From assembly GCA_037074535.1 (NCBI GenBank), contig CM073473.1, forward strand, positions 4,097,001 through 4,161,000: DNA of 64,000 nt. The letters run 5' to 3'. Every line of letters begins with the position of its first letter. The first letter of the stretch is position 1. The translations under genes and the position numbers were made by a program. The stretch comes from Gleditsia sinensis (taxonomy: Eukaryota > Streptophyta > Magnoliopsida > Fabales > Fabaceae). This document shows, in pieces, positions 26,809 to 39,769 of the stretch. The notes below the pieces were generated by a model. The model had not been told where the DNA came from, ran no database searches, and saw only the letters and a list, made by a program, of their open reading frames with translations.

Positions 26809-27967
26809 TTAACTCTCAGATGCTCTAAATAAAGTAAGCAGAGCAAGAAAAAGGTTGATGACGTCCAAATACAACGAGACCGAAGCCCAAATGTACTCAT
26901 CATATGAGAACCTTTTGATCAAGTTGTCTGTATCATATATGATATATCCACAAAATATAATTGAAGCTAGGACCCCGTAGATCATAACTGATAACCTTCC
27001 CAATGGAAAAAGAATCTGCAAGTAAAAGAGCAATTTATAAAAATACAAACAACGTTTAAATACCATATCAATTAAAAATATTTTAATATCAAATACCTGA
27101 ATCAGAGCAAAAATCATAAGAATTAGTACAGCGCCGAACAAGAAAGGTCCAAGAAAATTGAAATCGTGCCCTCTTTTTGCAGCCCAAAATGTATAAAGAG
27201 TCAGACTGATCACCACCACAGTCGTTAATATTACAGATTCAAAAATCACTTTTCCTGTTTTTCAACATAAAAAAATTATTAAAATAATAATAAAAATTTT
27301 CAATTCTAACAAGCGTTAAAAGTATTGTTAAATTTTCACCGTCCAATATCTAAATAAGATTTTACTTCCATGGGCCAAAACGTCAGACCTTAATAATCAA
27401 TTATTTTTGTACGAGATAAGAAAAAGGAGAAAAACGGACATTTTCAATGATTCTCTTTTTTGGTCTAAGGCCCAAACGAACAAAGATTACTCAATCTTAC
27501 CGCTAGTAAACGCACAGGTCAATCCAATAGCGAAAGCTAAAGAGATGGTGAAAATTCCAAGAAGAAGGTAATTCACCGGGTGCTTCTGGTGGTAATAGTA
27601 CAACGGGCATAACACTGCAATGTTGGCAGACCAATAGAAGAATTAAGACTAACCATGCAGAAAAACAAAACCAGAGAAGAGTGAGATTGCAAAGTAAGTA
27701 AATAAATATGCACATACCAATAAAAGGGGTGATGATGAGGACGATATAGAGGGCCAAGCCACCGCTAGAACTCACAAAGAAGTTGGCAATGGGATGAACG
27801 AAGACAACGACAGAAGCAACAGCAATAGTGACAAGCAGTTGGAGAGTTATGATTGAGTATACTTTGCGTACAAAGGACCAACGGAGTTCGGGGCTCTCGA
27901 GCATCATGGGGTAGAGAGGCCTTGCTCCGGCCTCCACATCAGATTTCCCGGGAGGTTGGTTCAACAT
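26809..27967 (-). CDS. LFG: LIFEGUARD / Bax inhibitor-1-like membrane protein
   Basis: This is a member of the TMBIM/LIFEGUARD family, seven-helix proteins of endomembranes that restrain cell death and, for some plant members, affect brassinosteroid signalling and fungal susceptibility. Four exons on the minus strand are 27967-27718, 27614-27501, 27254-27097 and 27015-26809, with phases 1, 1 and 0. They give 242 residues, the normal length. Family features in order are DVEAGARPLYPMMLESPELR, WSFVRKVYSIITLQLLVTI, HQKHPVNYLLLGIFT, FWAAKRGHDFNFLGPFLFGA, FCGYIIYDTDNLIKR and SYDEYIWASVSLYLDVINLF. The start MLNQPPGKSD at 27967 was chosen because it is the first ATG in frame; the frame stays open a few codons upstream. 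The C-terminus (LLTLFRASES) is slightly longer than in relatives known to me. Which LFG paralogue it is remains unclear. Confidence 0.93.
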
Positions 27968-28824
27968 CTTGGCAATGATCACAAATCCTCTGAAAACGAG
28001 AACGAATTACCAGATAAGCTTATTTATTTCAAACCAAGTGTTTTCTGAGATTCTTGACGGTGGACTGCGGGAAAATGCGAGAGGAAAAAAAGGGGTATTC
28101 GCGCTTCTCGATTTCTTGTGTAAGCAGATAGAGGATATAAATATGCTCGATGGAATCCTACGAAAGGAGGTTTTGGGTGCTGCAAGAAACTTCGGGAGAC
28201 ATCGCGTGCACGAGTGGCATACGAGAATCCCGCGTGGAGGAATCAGAGGATGACACGTGAACGGACGGAGTGTTCTGGACTTCTCCCACCGTGTGATTAG
28301 CGGCGAAGGAAGGACTTGGGCCTATCCAACTCGAATGCGTTAGACAACTATGTGTTCCACTCCGAATATGCCCGGTTTCTTCCTTCTCCATTTCTGTTTT
28401 TTTTTTTTGGGTACTATTTCCCATCTTACTTCATCTTTTTTGGTCAAACTTTTTTCAAAAGGCTGTATCGACACTGCCGTCATAAGCGGGTCCGACACTT
28501 AGATGGAAAAATATTCTACACTTCTCCAACGGTAGGATGATCTTAGCATTTACGAGAATGTGTGAGAGCTGTCTGTTCCTTTCTTCTCCGTTTCTGTTTT
28601 TTTGCTAAAACAAACAGGTAGGCAAGTCACAGAACAAACCAGCCTGGGCCCAAGGAACTTGTAACTATAGCATTATCAAGAAAACTATTTGAAAATAGCA
28701 CTCACAGATAACTTCAAACTCTAAGCTTTCAAACTCCTTCCTCAGAGCATGGATATATCCATCCAGACTGGCAAATTCCGACAAGGAGAGGGAGAGACTC
28801 AAGCATGGTTTATTCATCTTTGTT

Positions 28825-28850
28825 CATATATATATATATATATATATATT
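28825..28850. repeat. (AT)n microsatellite
   Basis: A pure AT dinucleotide run of about 13 units. Confidence 0.9.
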
Positions 28851-29169
28851 TTAACTACCAAATATCTTCCCTCAATTAAATTAAATAGAAAACTAATATC
28901 TTTTAAGTCAAGAAGAGACCTTTCTTCAAATTGACATGTCAAAAAATCAAAACTTTATCGGTTTTTAGAGTCCAGATACTCGCTACCCTCAACCTGTCAG
29001 CGGGCATTTTGGTCTTATTTTTCTTTTTTCTTTTCTTTTTGTCCGACAGCTTTTTATTTTTTTTGGAACGGGAACAGTTTTTGTTATTTGGAAAGTAGGG
29101 TATAAAGTATCAATACCAAGTCCGAAGAAGTCGAAGCAAACCGTACGACCCGATGCTTCTTTTGGGCCT

Positions 29170-30710
29170 CGAAAGATAATTCGGCCATATTAGCCCGACT
29201 CTTCTTCGAGTTTTCATGATAAACATAAACTTTCCAGACTTTAATTTGTTTCACTATTTCAATTTGTTTAATGTCTTTTTGAATTTTTCAAATGTGAAAG
29301 ATTTCATCCTAACTTATAAATGTATTATTATTAACAAATAATTTGTAGATTTAGTAACAGCTTGCGTTTATAAGTTTTTAACGTCTGTTTCTTATGATGA
29401 ACTATAAATTTCAGTTTTATATTAAAAAAAAAAAATACAAGAATCATGTGTGCGATGACTTACCACTTACAAGAAAGCAGTTAAAAGGTGAGTTTAATTT
29501 GTAAAAATATTTTAAATTTTTATTTATAATTTTTTGTTATTTAAAAAATATGTTTGTTTTGTGAATTTGAAAATTTGTTCATATTTATTTTTAAATCAAA
29601 TTAGCACAAATAGTTACAAATGTTACTTAATTTTTCATTTTAATCTTCTATGATTATAAGATTATTATAATTTTGTTTAATAATTATGATATATTTTATT
29701 TTAAAATAAAAAAAATTGTTAGGTATTTTATAGAAATACTGAATATTTTCTGTTTTAAAAAATAATTTTGTTTAATACTTAATAATATGGTGTCAAAATA
29801 CGTCCAAGACAAAGTATGAGTCATGCATATTTTTCCGGTCATGTTTTTAAGAGGTTAAACATTATTACTTAATGCGTGCTATCCAATTATTATGCAATAT
29901 TAACTCTTTTTTTTTCCAAATCATAATCTCTCATTCCTTTTTTATGTTCCTTAATTTTATTTAATTAAATGATTAATATCTTCGGTGACTAAGATTTGAA
30001 AAACTTTGTAGCATCGAAATTTTGGGATGTTTGGTATATTGGACTCAAAATATAATTGGCCCATATTAGCCCGAAAGTTCCTGATGAAAATAACATTTTC
30101 CTTAAATTTGTATTCCATTTCAATTTTGTTTCACTTCTACCATTTGTTTAATGTATTTTTTTTTAAATGTGAACAATTTCATCTTAACTATTAAATGTGT
30201 TATTATGAATTAGGAATTTGTTGATTCAATCATTATAAAGTATCAGGCGTAGATGTCTTATTTTTTTGTATTGTATAAATAACCTTTTTTTTTTTTTAAA
30301 GGACGGTGGGGCGGGGGTTGTATATTGAATTTACGTCGAAGACAAAGTAAGGAAACGGACCAATGATAAAATGTGGTACAAGTGATCGATGCACAACCAT
30401 ATGTTTTCTCAATGGCGTGAAGAGCCCATAGTTAACGACAAAAATGTCCAAATCAGGTTGGACAGTGGAAATCATCTCATTATTGTTTAAAACGTGGTAT
30501 CCGATTGTATAAATGAATTATAACGTTCAACAATATTGTAAGAAACTGTACATATTTCTCATAAAGAACTATACATATTAAATTCGTTTTATGCAACAAT
30601 ATTACCTCCTTCTTTTTTCTCCAAATTATGATCTCTCGTTGCTTTTTTAAATATTCCTTTTTTTTTTTATTGATTTTGATGGCCAGTATCTCCGAGGCTA
30701 CTTCGGCGAT
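29170..30710. repeat. Diverged tandem segmental duplication upstream of chlorophyllase
   Basis: Blocks in copy A (about 29185-29990) recur in the same order in copy B (about 30045-30710). The TTGGCCCATATTAGCCCGA-type block is at about 29185 and 30058, and the TTTAATGT...AAATGTGAA.(A/G)TTTCATC block at about 29268 and 30148. The TACGTC.AAGACAAAGTA block is at about 29801 and 30332, and the CCAAAT.ATGATCTCTC(A/G)TT block at about 29918 and 30621. Indels make copy B shorter. Confidence 0.6.
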
Positions 30711-30972
30711 GACATTAATTTGGAATAGTTTGTTGTGGAATTTGAATATATTTTTGAAATTCAAAGAAAATATGTGAAAGTGAAACGAATTGGGAGCATG
30801 CAGTAAAGAATTCGGGAAAGCAATAATTTCGTGCGTTGGCACCATTATGGTAAAGACAAATTTAATAATGTGTGATGAGCAATGGCAGTGAAGATAAAGC
30901 AGTGGGTATGCGTAGGTTTTAATCTTACACCAATTTCAATCTGCAGCAACACCCCTCATTCCCTTGACAGTT

Positions 30973-32031
30973 ATGGCGTTGTTGGAAGCTCAACCAGCTT
31001 TGGCCGCCACTAATGTTTTTCGAGTCGGAGATGTCAAATGCACGACGCTCAAAGTTGATACCTCAAGCACTTCTTCACCCCCAAAGCCATTACTAATCTA
31101 CACTCCAACCGTGGCTGGCGTGTACCCTGTAATATTGTTCTGCCATGGCTTCTATCTTCGAAATTACTTTTACTCTGACCTCCTGCACCACATAGCTTCC
31201 CATGGATTTATAGTCGTTGCTCCCCAGGTTACCTAATACTCAACTATATATCTTCATTCTTGTTCCAGCACTTTTATATAGACTCTTCTAGTTTTGGTTT
31301 TTGCTATAAAATTGTCTGAAATCACTCTAATCTGATTTAATTGTTAGTTTTACGAATGGGTGCCCATGTTGGGATTAAGTGAAGTTAAATGTGCGGGACA
31401 AGTAGCGGAATGGATAGCCGAGGGACTTCAAGCTCTGCTTCCTGAAAACGTGAAAGCAAATTTGGAGCAACTAGTTCTAGCAGGGCACAGTAGGGGTGGA
31501 AAAGCAGCATTTGCAGTAGCACTTGGGTATGCTAAAACCAAGCTCAAATTTTCAGCGCTGGTAGGCATAGACCCAGTGGCTGGGCTGAACAAGACTTGCA
31601 GAACCTGTCCTCATATCCTTACCGGTCGCCCTGGCTCCTTCCATTTAACCATGCCCGTTGCTGTAATTGGCACTGGGTTAGGCCCAGAGAAAGCCGGCCG
31701 TTGCTCAAAACCGTGCGCTCCTGATGGCGTGAACCATAAGGAGTTCTTCAAGGAGTGCAATCCACCTTGTGCTTATTTTGTAACAAAGGACTATGGTCAC
31801 ATGGACATGTTAGACGACAATCCAACGGGCGTTGTTGGGGAACTGTCAAGCTGTATCTGTAAGAATGGGACGGGTCCCAGGGACTACATGAGAAGGACGG
31901 TGGGCGGCTTAGTTGTTGCCTTCTTGAGGGCTCACTTGAACGGCCAGACTCAGGATCTAGATGCCATTCTGGCGGATCCCAGTATTGCTCCTGCCACGCT
32001 CGATCCTGTTGAGAATGTGATACAGTATTAA
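30973..32031 (+). CDS. CLH: Chlorophyllase
   Basis: Chlorophyllase hydrolyses the phytol ester of chlorophyll to chlorophyllide; in several plants it is stress- or damage-induced and may serve in defence. Two exons, 30973-31227 and 31348-32031, meet at a phase 0 junction (VVAPQ|FYEWVP) and give 312 residues, close to the usual 310-330. The alpha/beta-hydrolase signature is clear: TPTVAGVYPVILFCHGFYLR, NYFYSDLLHHIASHG, the nucleophile elbow VLAGHSRGGKAA, the acid region ALVGIDPVAG, PVAVIGTGLGP, and the catalytic His in DYGHMDMLDD. The Ser, Asp and His of the expected triad are all present. The first in-frame ATG (MALLEAQPAL) was chosen as start; no strong plastid transit peptide is apparent. 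The promoter lies in a duplicated segment. Confidence 0.95.
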
Positions 32032-32684
32032 TGATGCAATGCAACTAGGGTGAAATCCTGTTTTAATTTCCATATTTTTCCAGAAAACTATGTACGCCAC
32101 TTTCTTCTATTCTGTTGGCCCTACTGTCCATTACAGTTACAATGGGGTTTGGTCTGAATGGTTGCTTTTGGGATTTTTTATTTTTTTTTGAAATGTATTT
32201 CCTGACGCTTTTGACTATATGCTTGATAATGGTTAGGGAAGGTTCAAAGATAAAAGAGGAACACGCATGGAACTAATCCTCGGGTCATGGATGAACTTTG
32301 TAAAACAACATTCTGAGTTTGAGCACATCGTATGTGGTTGTAGATCTATCCCACGAGGAACTGGAGAGAATCGTTATGATAAAAGGTAAGTTGAAGAACG
32401 TGTCATCTTCCTCATGGGCGTGGAGGTAAAAATGTGAGTAGCTAGCAGTCTTGGCAAATGGGAATCAAGTGCTGAATTTGGGGTATACTTTGTTTGCTTT
32501 TGCTTTTAAGAGTGCAGGGGAAGGGATGCGGCACTCATCATATGCTCCGGCCTTAGAAGGACAGCCTGCATTTATTTGCACATTGCTTCTCTGTCACCGC
32601 GTTAGTCATGCTCCTCGTCAAGACTTCCCATTCCAGCTTCTTATCCATTCCCTCAATACTGCTTTCTTTTTCTTTTTGTGCCCT

Positions 32685-32725
<41 letters not shown>

Positions 32726-34967
32726 TTGACATCATTTTCCGCGAATCTCTCGGTGTCTCCAACCTCCATCACCGTACCAAACATTAATTTATCATACTCT
32801 CTAGATCTAAAATTTATTATTATTTCGTTTTTTAATCCAAAATACTAGTTTTGTTACAGAACTAGCTAATAATTGTTTGCTCTATAATAAGAATAATAAT
32901 AATAATATAGCATCTCTAATACATGATTCTTTTATCTGTACAATTAATTTGCTTGGCTAAATGATTTAAGAAGTGGACCCGAGGCTTTTTAAAATGCTTT
33001 TCATTGCAATTTCTTCTTATCAAAAACCAAGTATTAGCTATAAATATGTTGTGACTATTTTGGGTAGAATTTACAAAATTCCTAGATAAGTTAGCACCTA
33101 ACTGGCGCTTTGGAGATTGCAGAGTTAATAGATTGGAGGGTTGCTTATCAATAACGAAAGTTGTGTCTGTTCATGATGGTACTGGGGAGTGGGGACAATT
33201 GATTTGTCCTCCGCTGCCTCAATTTCATCTGATCAAGTTGAGGCGTACGGTTTAATATTTGAAATTCATGCAAAAGAATATGCTCACCCACTGATATTAT
33301 AGCATATCTTCTTTTAATGCTACATCCTCTCTCTAGCTTCTCGGGATCTAATAACCTCTACCTTTTGCATAGCTTATTAGAAACCACCCAACAATATACA
33401 AAGACAAGGCAATTTGTATGCAATTCACGTCAAGCAATATTACGCAGATACCACCACAGTGACCATGCCGTTGCTGAAGCCCGCCCGAAGGTGAGATCAC
33501 GACCCTTGCATTCCGTGTGCCGTCCACGGTCCATCAAACAAATCAAAACAAGATCTTGGCATGTTGCATCCTTAATTATAACTATATATGCATTAATCGC
33601 TCCGTATGTATTAATGTTTTACAGTATCAAATCTTACATATGTTATTTATTATCATATTAATTTTTAAAATATATTACAAAATACCTATTTAATAATTTT
33701 ATTATTTCAAAAAAAAATTATATAGTATTCCCTTAAACTAAAGCAAAATAGTAAAATGAAAAACAAAACTCTACTGTTATAAAGGAATATTAAAAATTTC
33801 TCTTATTTTATTAAAATGTTACCATAAAATTACCAAGAGACTATTAATTTGACATTTTTTTAAGAAGCACATTTTTTCATTCTTTATTAACTTAATTTTT
33901 AATTAACGTACAAAATTCAATTTGTATCTAGGGATAATGTGCTTCCTCCCTCCACCTCATTCTTAAAGCGAAAAAATGTAGGTTAATAATTTCAAAAGCA
34001 GCTATTTGGGAAGACAATTATTGACAGACACGAGTAGCTTTCAGATTACGCTGGTTTCAACATTTGTCACTTCCGTTTTGAAACGACGGCAAGCTCCTGC
34101 CTTTTACCTTCTCTAATTTTTAATTGCTTCCTACGTTTTGGTTCTGTTTTCCTCTCTTTTGTTCAGTTTAGTTTAGTTTTTGCATATCCAACCCACAGTG
34201 GCTGCATTTTGTATTGTCTCCAACGGAAGGAAAGTGAGCAGATAAAAAAAAAAAAAAAAAAAAAAAGAACTTTCCCTTCTACCAAACAAAAGGTGAAAAA
34301 AAAAAGGTCTGTTAAAGTCAAAAATTTTCAATTTGATTCCCTCACTTTGATCTCCAGGCCTCTGAACCTGCTCGTAATCTGTCATTTGCGTCCGCAGATT
34401 CAAGCCACAAGTGAATTGGCTACGGCTGGCTTTCTCTCTCTTGCTTGTTTGCTTTTGGCCTTTTCTTGGTGTGTTTTGAGGGAGCTATTATACGAGCGTC
34501 GTCCTTTTCCTGGTAGAGATCTTTCCCTAGCTATTGGCGTGGGTTTGGTCTCTTATATTTTATTGTTTGTTTTATTAATGATATTTTTCCTGGACTAGAG
34601 CTGAACTATTAGGATTTTTTTGTAAAATAAAAACTTGTTTTAGCTGTTGTCGATCGGAGGAAACTATTGACTTTTTATTGTCTCAGCTCGTTAGATAGAC
34701 CAATGTCATAGTTCCAGTTCCCTTTATTTGATTGTTCTGTTTGTTCGGAAAGGGAAAAAAAGGAACAGCCACTGTTGCTCTCTGGGGCCGGAAATAATTT
34801 TTGAGGGTAGTGGAATGTGAAGAACAGGCAGAAGCTGGTCATTCTCTTTTGATGGTTCCGTAGTTGCAGCCCTTTCTTTTTCGCTCATATTTCTAAAGGT
34901 TGATTTTTAAGAGGAAGCCTATAGTGCTATTGTGGAGATCTGGGACTTGTTTCGTGTCCTATGCCCC
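32032..34967. other. Intergenic region between chlorophyllase and EOL1
   Basis: This holds the chlorophyllase 3' UTR and the promoter and leader of the ETO1-like gene. It has a (TA)n tract at 32687-32724 and an A-homopolymer tract at about 34244-34266. No gene was recognised. Confidence 0.6.
32687..32724. repeat. (TA)n microsatellite
   Basis: A pure TA dinucleotide run of 19 units, the longest in the window. Confidence 0.92.
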
Positions 34968-34999
34968 ATGAGGACTTTCTTCACCTCAGAATCCTGTAA
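34961..34999 (+). promoter_or_regulatory. Overlapping upstream ORF at the EOL1 start
   Basis: An ATG seven bases before the main ATG opens a 12-codon reading frame (MPHEDFLHLRIL, then TAA) in another frame and runs across the true start. Neither ATG has a purine at -3, so leaky scanning or reinitiation would be needed to reach the main start. Confidence 0.5.
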
Positions 35000-37115
35000 A
35001 GAAGCGCAACCAAATGCTCTAAATCCGCAGTCCTGGCTTCAAGTTGAAAGAGGGAAACGTCACAAACTGTCGTCACAGTCCTCTTCTGCGTCAATGTGAG
35101 TTTCTCTCCTCCACAATTTTACTTCGAAGTTTTTTCTTGCCAATTCAATGATTCAATTTTTTTTTTCATTGGGCTGGGATTGGTGTTAACTACTACAGAG
35201 AATCTCTAATCAAGGTCCCAGAGCCACCTATTCTACCATTCTTTAAACCTATTGATTATGTGGAAGTTTTGGCTCAAATCCATGAAGAACTTGAGTCATG
35301 CCCTCCACAAGAGCGGTCAAATCTCTATTTATTACAATACCAGGTCTTTAGAGGCCTTGGGGAAGTTAAACTGATGCGTAGAAGCCTCCGGGCAGCTTGG
35401 CAGAGAGCTAACACTGTTCATGAGAAGATTATATTTGGGGCGTGGTTGAAGTATGAGAAACAAGGGGAAGAGCTTATTGCCGACTTGCTGAGAGCTTGTG
35501 GTAAATGTGCAAAAGAGTTTGGGCCAATAGATGTGGCATCTCATCTTCCTTTTGATGTAAACGTAAGTTCACAGGAGAGATTTTTGATGAATGGGAACCA
35601 CATTTCACAATATGTTATTTTTACTATAGGAAGTGATAAGATAATTTGTGATAGACATAAAATTTCTGAACTTTCAGCACCATTTCATGCAATGCTAAAG
35701 GGATATTTCAGTGAATCACTTTCTGAGACTATAGATTTGTCTAAAAACAACATCTCCCCTTCAGGTATGAGGGCAATAAGTTATTTCAGTTTGACAGGCA
35801 GTTTATATGAGGTCTCTCCAAATCTTTTGTTGGAGATATTAGTTTTTGCAAACAAGTATTGCTGCGAGAGACTCAAAGATGCTTGTGATAGAAGACTGGC
35901 ATCTTTTGTTTCCTCCAAAGAAGATGCTGTGGAGCTCCTGGATTATGCTCTTGACGAGAATTCACCTGTTCTTGCTGCATCTTGTTTGCAAGTCCTTTTA
36001 CGTGATCTTCCAAACTGTTTGAATGACAATCGGGTAGTTGGGATATTTATTCATGCTAATAGGCAGCAGCTGGCAGTCATGGTTGGGCCAGGTTTATTTT
36101 CACTTTACTGTTTATTAAGTGAAGTTTCTATGAACCTAAATCCTAGTTCAGACGCAACAGCTCAGTTCCTGGAACGGTTAGTGGATTTTGCAGAAAATGA
36201 CAAGCAGAGACTGCTGGCTTTTCATCAACTGGGATGTGTGAGACTCTTAAGAAAAGAATATGATGAAGCCCATTGCCTATTTGAGGGGGCTGTAAACGCA
36301 GGTCATATTTATTCTGTTGCAGGTTTAGCTAGACTGGATTATGTAAAGGGTGAGAAGCTTCTATCTTATGAGAAGCTCAGCTCAGTCATTTCCTCTGTAA
36401 CAACACTTGGGTGGATGTACCAGGAAAGATCACTATATTGTGAAGGTGGCAATAGGTGGGAGGACCTTGAGAAAGCAACTGATCTGGACCCTACTCTTAT
36501 ATATCCCTACATGTATAGGGCTGCCTCTTTAATGAGGACACAGAATGTTCAAGCTGCACTGGCTGAAATCAATAGGATTCTTGGTTTCAAACTTTCATTG
36601 GAATGCTTGGAACTACGGTTTTTTCTCTATCTGGCCCTTGAGGACTACAAAGCCGCCCTCTGTGATGTTCAAGCAATTCTAACCCTGAGTCCAGATTATA
36701 GAATGTTTGAGGGGCGGGTGGCTGCATCCCAGTTCTGTACTCTTGTGCGTGAGCATGTGGATCATTGGACAACAGCAGACTGTTGGGCAAGATTGTATGA
36801 TTGTTGGTCTGCAGTTGACGATATTGGGTCTCTCTCTGTTATCTACCAGATGCTTGAATCTGATGCTGCAAAAGGTGTTCTATACTTCAGACAGTCATTG
36901 CTTCTTCTTCGGTATGTTATGAATTTTCAATAATATTAGTGCCGTCATCAATTGTTCAAAAGCCTTAAACTCGGCCTGACTTTGCTATTGAATTATCAAG
37001 TGTATTAGGAAATCTGATGCTGTAAGAAGTGATTTCATATATATATATATGTGATTATACATTAAATAACATAAATAAAATAACATATCAGTTATTGCTC
37101 CTTTTAATCTGTTGG

Positions 37116-37154
<39 letters not shown>

Positions 37155-39769
37155 ATTCTGTGTCTGTCTCAAGTGTCAATCAACTCAACCACAAAGGAGG
37201 AAAAGAAACCCTCAACATATAATGTTTTGCTTGTGAGGTCCAAGTTTCTCCTTTGGAAGTGTATTAGGAAAGGCGGAGTCTCTTGCTTCATGTTCCTTGT
37301 GTTTTAAATACTGACTGGAACTTGCGTTTGCTAGGGACACTAACATCTCTTGCTTCATCTTTCTTGTGTTTTAAATACTGACCGGAACTTGTGTTTGCTA
37401 GGGACACTTAACATTCTGAAATTTATTTGATTTAGGCTGAACTGTCCTGAGGCAGCTATGCGGAGTTTACAATTAGCTCGCCAACATGCTTCAAGTGAGC
37501 ATGAACGACTAGTATATGAAGGGTGGATCTTGTATGATACAGGTCATTATGAGGAAGGGCTCCAGAAAGCTGAAGAATCTATTGGTATTAAAAGGTCCTT
37601 TGAGGCCTTCTTCCTGAAGGCCTATGCATTGGCCGACTCTAATCTAGATTCATCATGTTGTTCAACTGTTATATCACTTCTGGAAGATGCCTTGAAGTGT
37701 CCTTCTGATAATCTGCGCAAAGGTCAGGTATGGTTCTTTTATTGTACTGATTTAACAAGACAGTTGAAATTCTTTCAAGTGTATACTCTCATTTTTGGAA
37801 CTTGGAAATATTTGAAAGTCCCTACCATTTTATTGTTAATAGCAGGAACATGCTTCACAATTAGGCAGTAAGCGAAGGTTGTCTTGTGGGCTTCTTACCT
37901 CCTTAAATTAATTAGCTCTTTTTACCTATTTTATGGGAGTTTTTTTTTTGGGGGGGGGGAGGGGGGAGGGGTGTGCTTTGTAACCTCCTCCACTGACTTT
38001 CGTTGTTATTTTGACAATTTTTTTAAAAATTAAGTTTGCTCTACTAGTCAGTACATTTTGCCTAGAAATTTTCCACTTCAAAATGATAGCAGTTCACGGT
38101 GTTTACTTATGTTGACTACTATATCAGTGAGAGCTTCAACTGAGAGCATAAACTGGATCTCATAAGTACTGATAACACAATAAAAACTTATTAACTTCAA
38201 GTTTACACTGCTTTTAGAGCATGAAGAGTGTAAAAGCCCTGATCATGTAACCTTTGAATTTCTGATGTTTGAGCTGTGGGTAATACTGAATTTGAAGTGA
38301 TAACATACGGGAATAAGATGTTTGATATGTTTTGAATGACAGTGTCCAAGGACTGATAGCTCTATAGCCATTATATTCTCTGAAAAATATTTGTGGCATG
38401 ACATCAGATGCTTGTAGTTATGAATCTTTGGACACAATTAGTTTGTAGTTTTATATTTATTCATGTGCTTGATTTGCCAGGCACTGAACAATCTTGGAAG
38501 TGTTTTTGTTGACTGTGGGAAATTAGACTTGGCAGCTGATTGCTATATCAATGCCCTTGAAATCCGGCATACCCGTGCCCACCAGGGTCTTGCTCGTGTT
38601 CATTTTCTTAAAAATGATAAGGCTGCTGCTTACAATGAAATGACCAAACTTATTGAGAAGGCTAAAAGCAATGCATCTGCCTATGAGAAGAGATCTGAGT
38701 ACTGTGATCGTGAACTCACAAGGGCTGATCTAGAGATGGTGACTCAACTAGATCCACTACGAGTGTATCCTTATAGATATCGAGCTGCAGGTTTTATTTT
38801 TTATATTTTGACCTTTCTTACCCTCCATGACCTGCATAATCATAATGCTTAAAGAATATTCATTATGCAAGAGACATGGTATTATTCTGCTATATTCTAT
38901 TTAAATTAAACTCATTTCAAGACGTAGCTTGTGATTGTGTTTGCATGCGCATGTGCCTGAGCATGTTTGTGTATTATAGAGCCAAATATGGGAATATGTA
39001 GGCCCGTACTGACTATCTTTGATGGCTTAGCTGGCCTATTTTATTAACAACCCTTTTGTACTGCATTTTTTCTAATATATTTTCTTCTTTTTTTAAAAAA
39101 ATAAAGAATTCAGATTAACAAGTTCAAATTTGTGGAGAAAAGGAAATTTAATTTTCTTCAACTTCATTGTTGAAAAATGATTTAGTCCACTGTTGGATGA
39201 CAATTTTTTTTTTTTTTTTTTATTAACGGTGTTTAGATCTTAACACTTAACAAAATTAATATTTTTTAAAATTATTTTTGTCACGTGTTATAATTTGATC
39301 ACTATTTTGGTGGATAAAAAACGGTAGACCAAATATTAACTTTATCTTTTTGTTTTTTTTTTCTTCCTTAGTGGTTTATGCTATATGAAAAATTGCCCAT
39401 TATTGTTGTTATCGTTACTGGTGGTGCTACTGCAGTAACAAATTTTTTTGTTTTCATTTCAAATATTTCATTGCATTTACAACAGGTGTATATTTATATG
39501 GTCTTTTTGTTTTTAATGTAATATTTATATGGTCGTTTTTGGTTGCAGTATTGATGGATAACCATAAGGAAGGGGAAGCCATTGCGGAACTCTCCAGAGC
39601 TATTGCATTTAAAGCTGATTTGCACCTCTTACATCTACGTGCAGCATTCCATGAACACAAAGGGGATGTCTTAGGTGCCCTGAGAGACTGTCGGGCTGCG
39701 CTCTCGGTGGACCCAAACCATCAAGAAATGTTGGAACTTCACAGCCGCGTTAACAGCCAAGAGCCATGA
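34968..39769 (+). CDS. EOL1: ETO1-like protein (BTB/TPR substrate adaptor)
   Basis: ETO1/EOL proteins are CUL3 ubiquitin-ligase adaptors that bind type-2 ACC synthases and send them to degradation, limiting ethylene production. Five coding exons, 34968-35095, 35199-36911, 37436-37727, 38481-38790 and 39549-39769, join in phases 2, 2, 0 and 1 and give 887 residues. The start MRTFFTSESCKEAQPNALNP with QSWLQVERGK is the EOL1-type N-terminus; ETO1 itself is longer. The BTB domain covers about residues 178-280 (VIFTIGSDKIICDRHKISEL, APFHAMLKGYFSES). TPR repeats fill roughly residues 380-880, with LNCPEAAMRSLQLARQHASS, ERLVYEGWILYDTGHYEEGL and ALNNLGSVFVDCGKLDLAAD. The end is DPNHQEMLELHSRVNSQEP. 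I see no frame break. An overlapping uORF precedes the start. Confidence 0.94.
37116..37151. repeat. (TA)n microsatellite in EOL1 intron 2
   Basis: A TA dinucleotide run of about 18 units inside the intron between coding exons 2 and 3. Confidence 0.9.
37279..37412 (+). repeat. 67-bp tandem duplication in EOL1 intron 2
   Basis: Two adjacent copies begin TCTCTTGCTTCAT at 37279 and 37346 and share TTGTGTTTTAAATACTGAC, GGAACTTG.GTTTGCTAGG and GACACT, with only a few differences. They lie just before the acceptor of exon 3. Confidence 0.85.

Larger units (their letters stand above)
27968..30972. other. Divergent intergenic region between LFG and chlorophyllase genes
   Basis: This 3-kb spacer separates two head-to-head genes and should contain both promoters. 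It holds an (AT)n tract at 28825-28850 and a diverged segmental duplication on the chlorophyllase side. No gene was recognised. The 94-codon frame at 27969-28253 overlaps the LFG 5' leader and has no homology. Confidence 0.6.

Noticed and set aside
34209..34598. Open frame of 129 codons with hydrophobic stretches, resembling a two-helix membrane protein
   Set aside because: It opens with TTG, has no useful ATG, begins in a poly(A) tract and has no recognised homology; it lies in the EOL1 upstream region.
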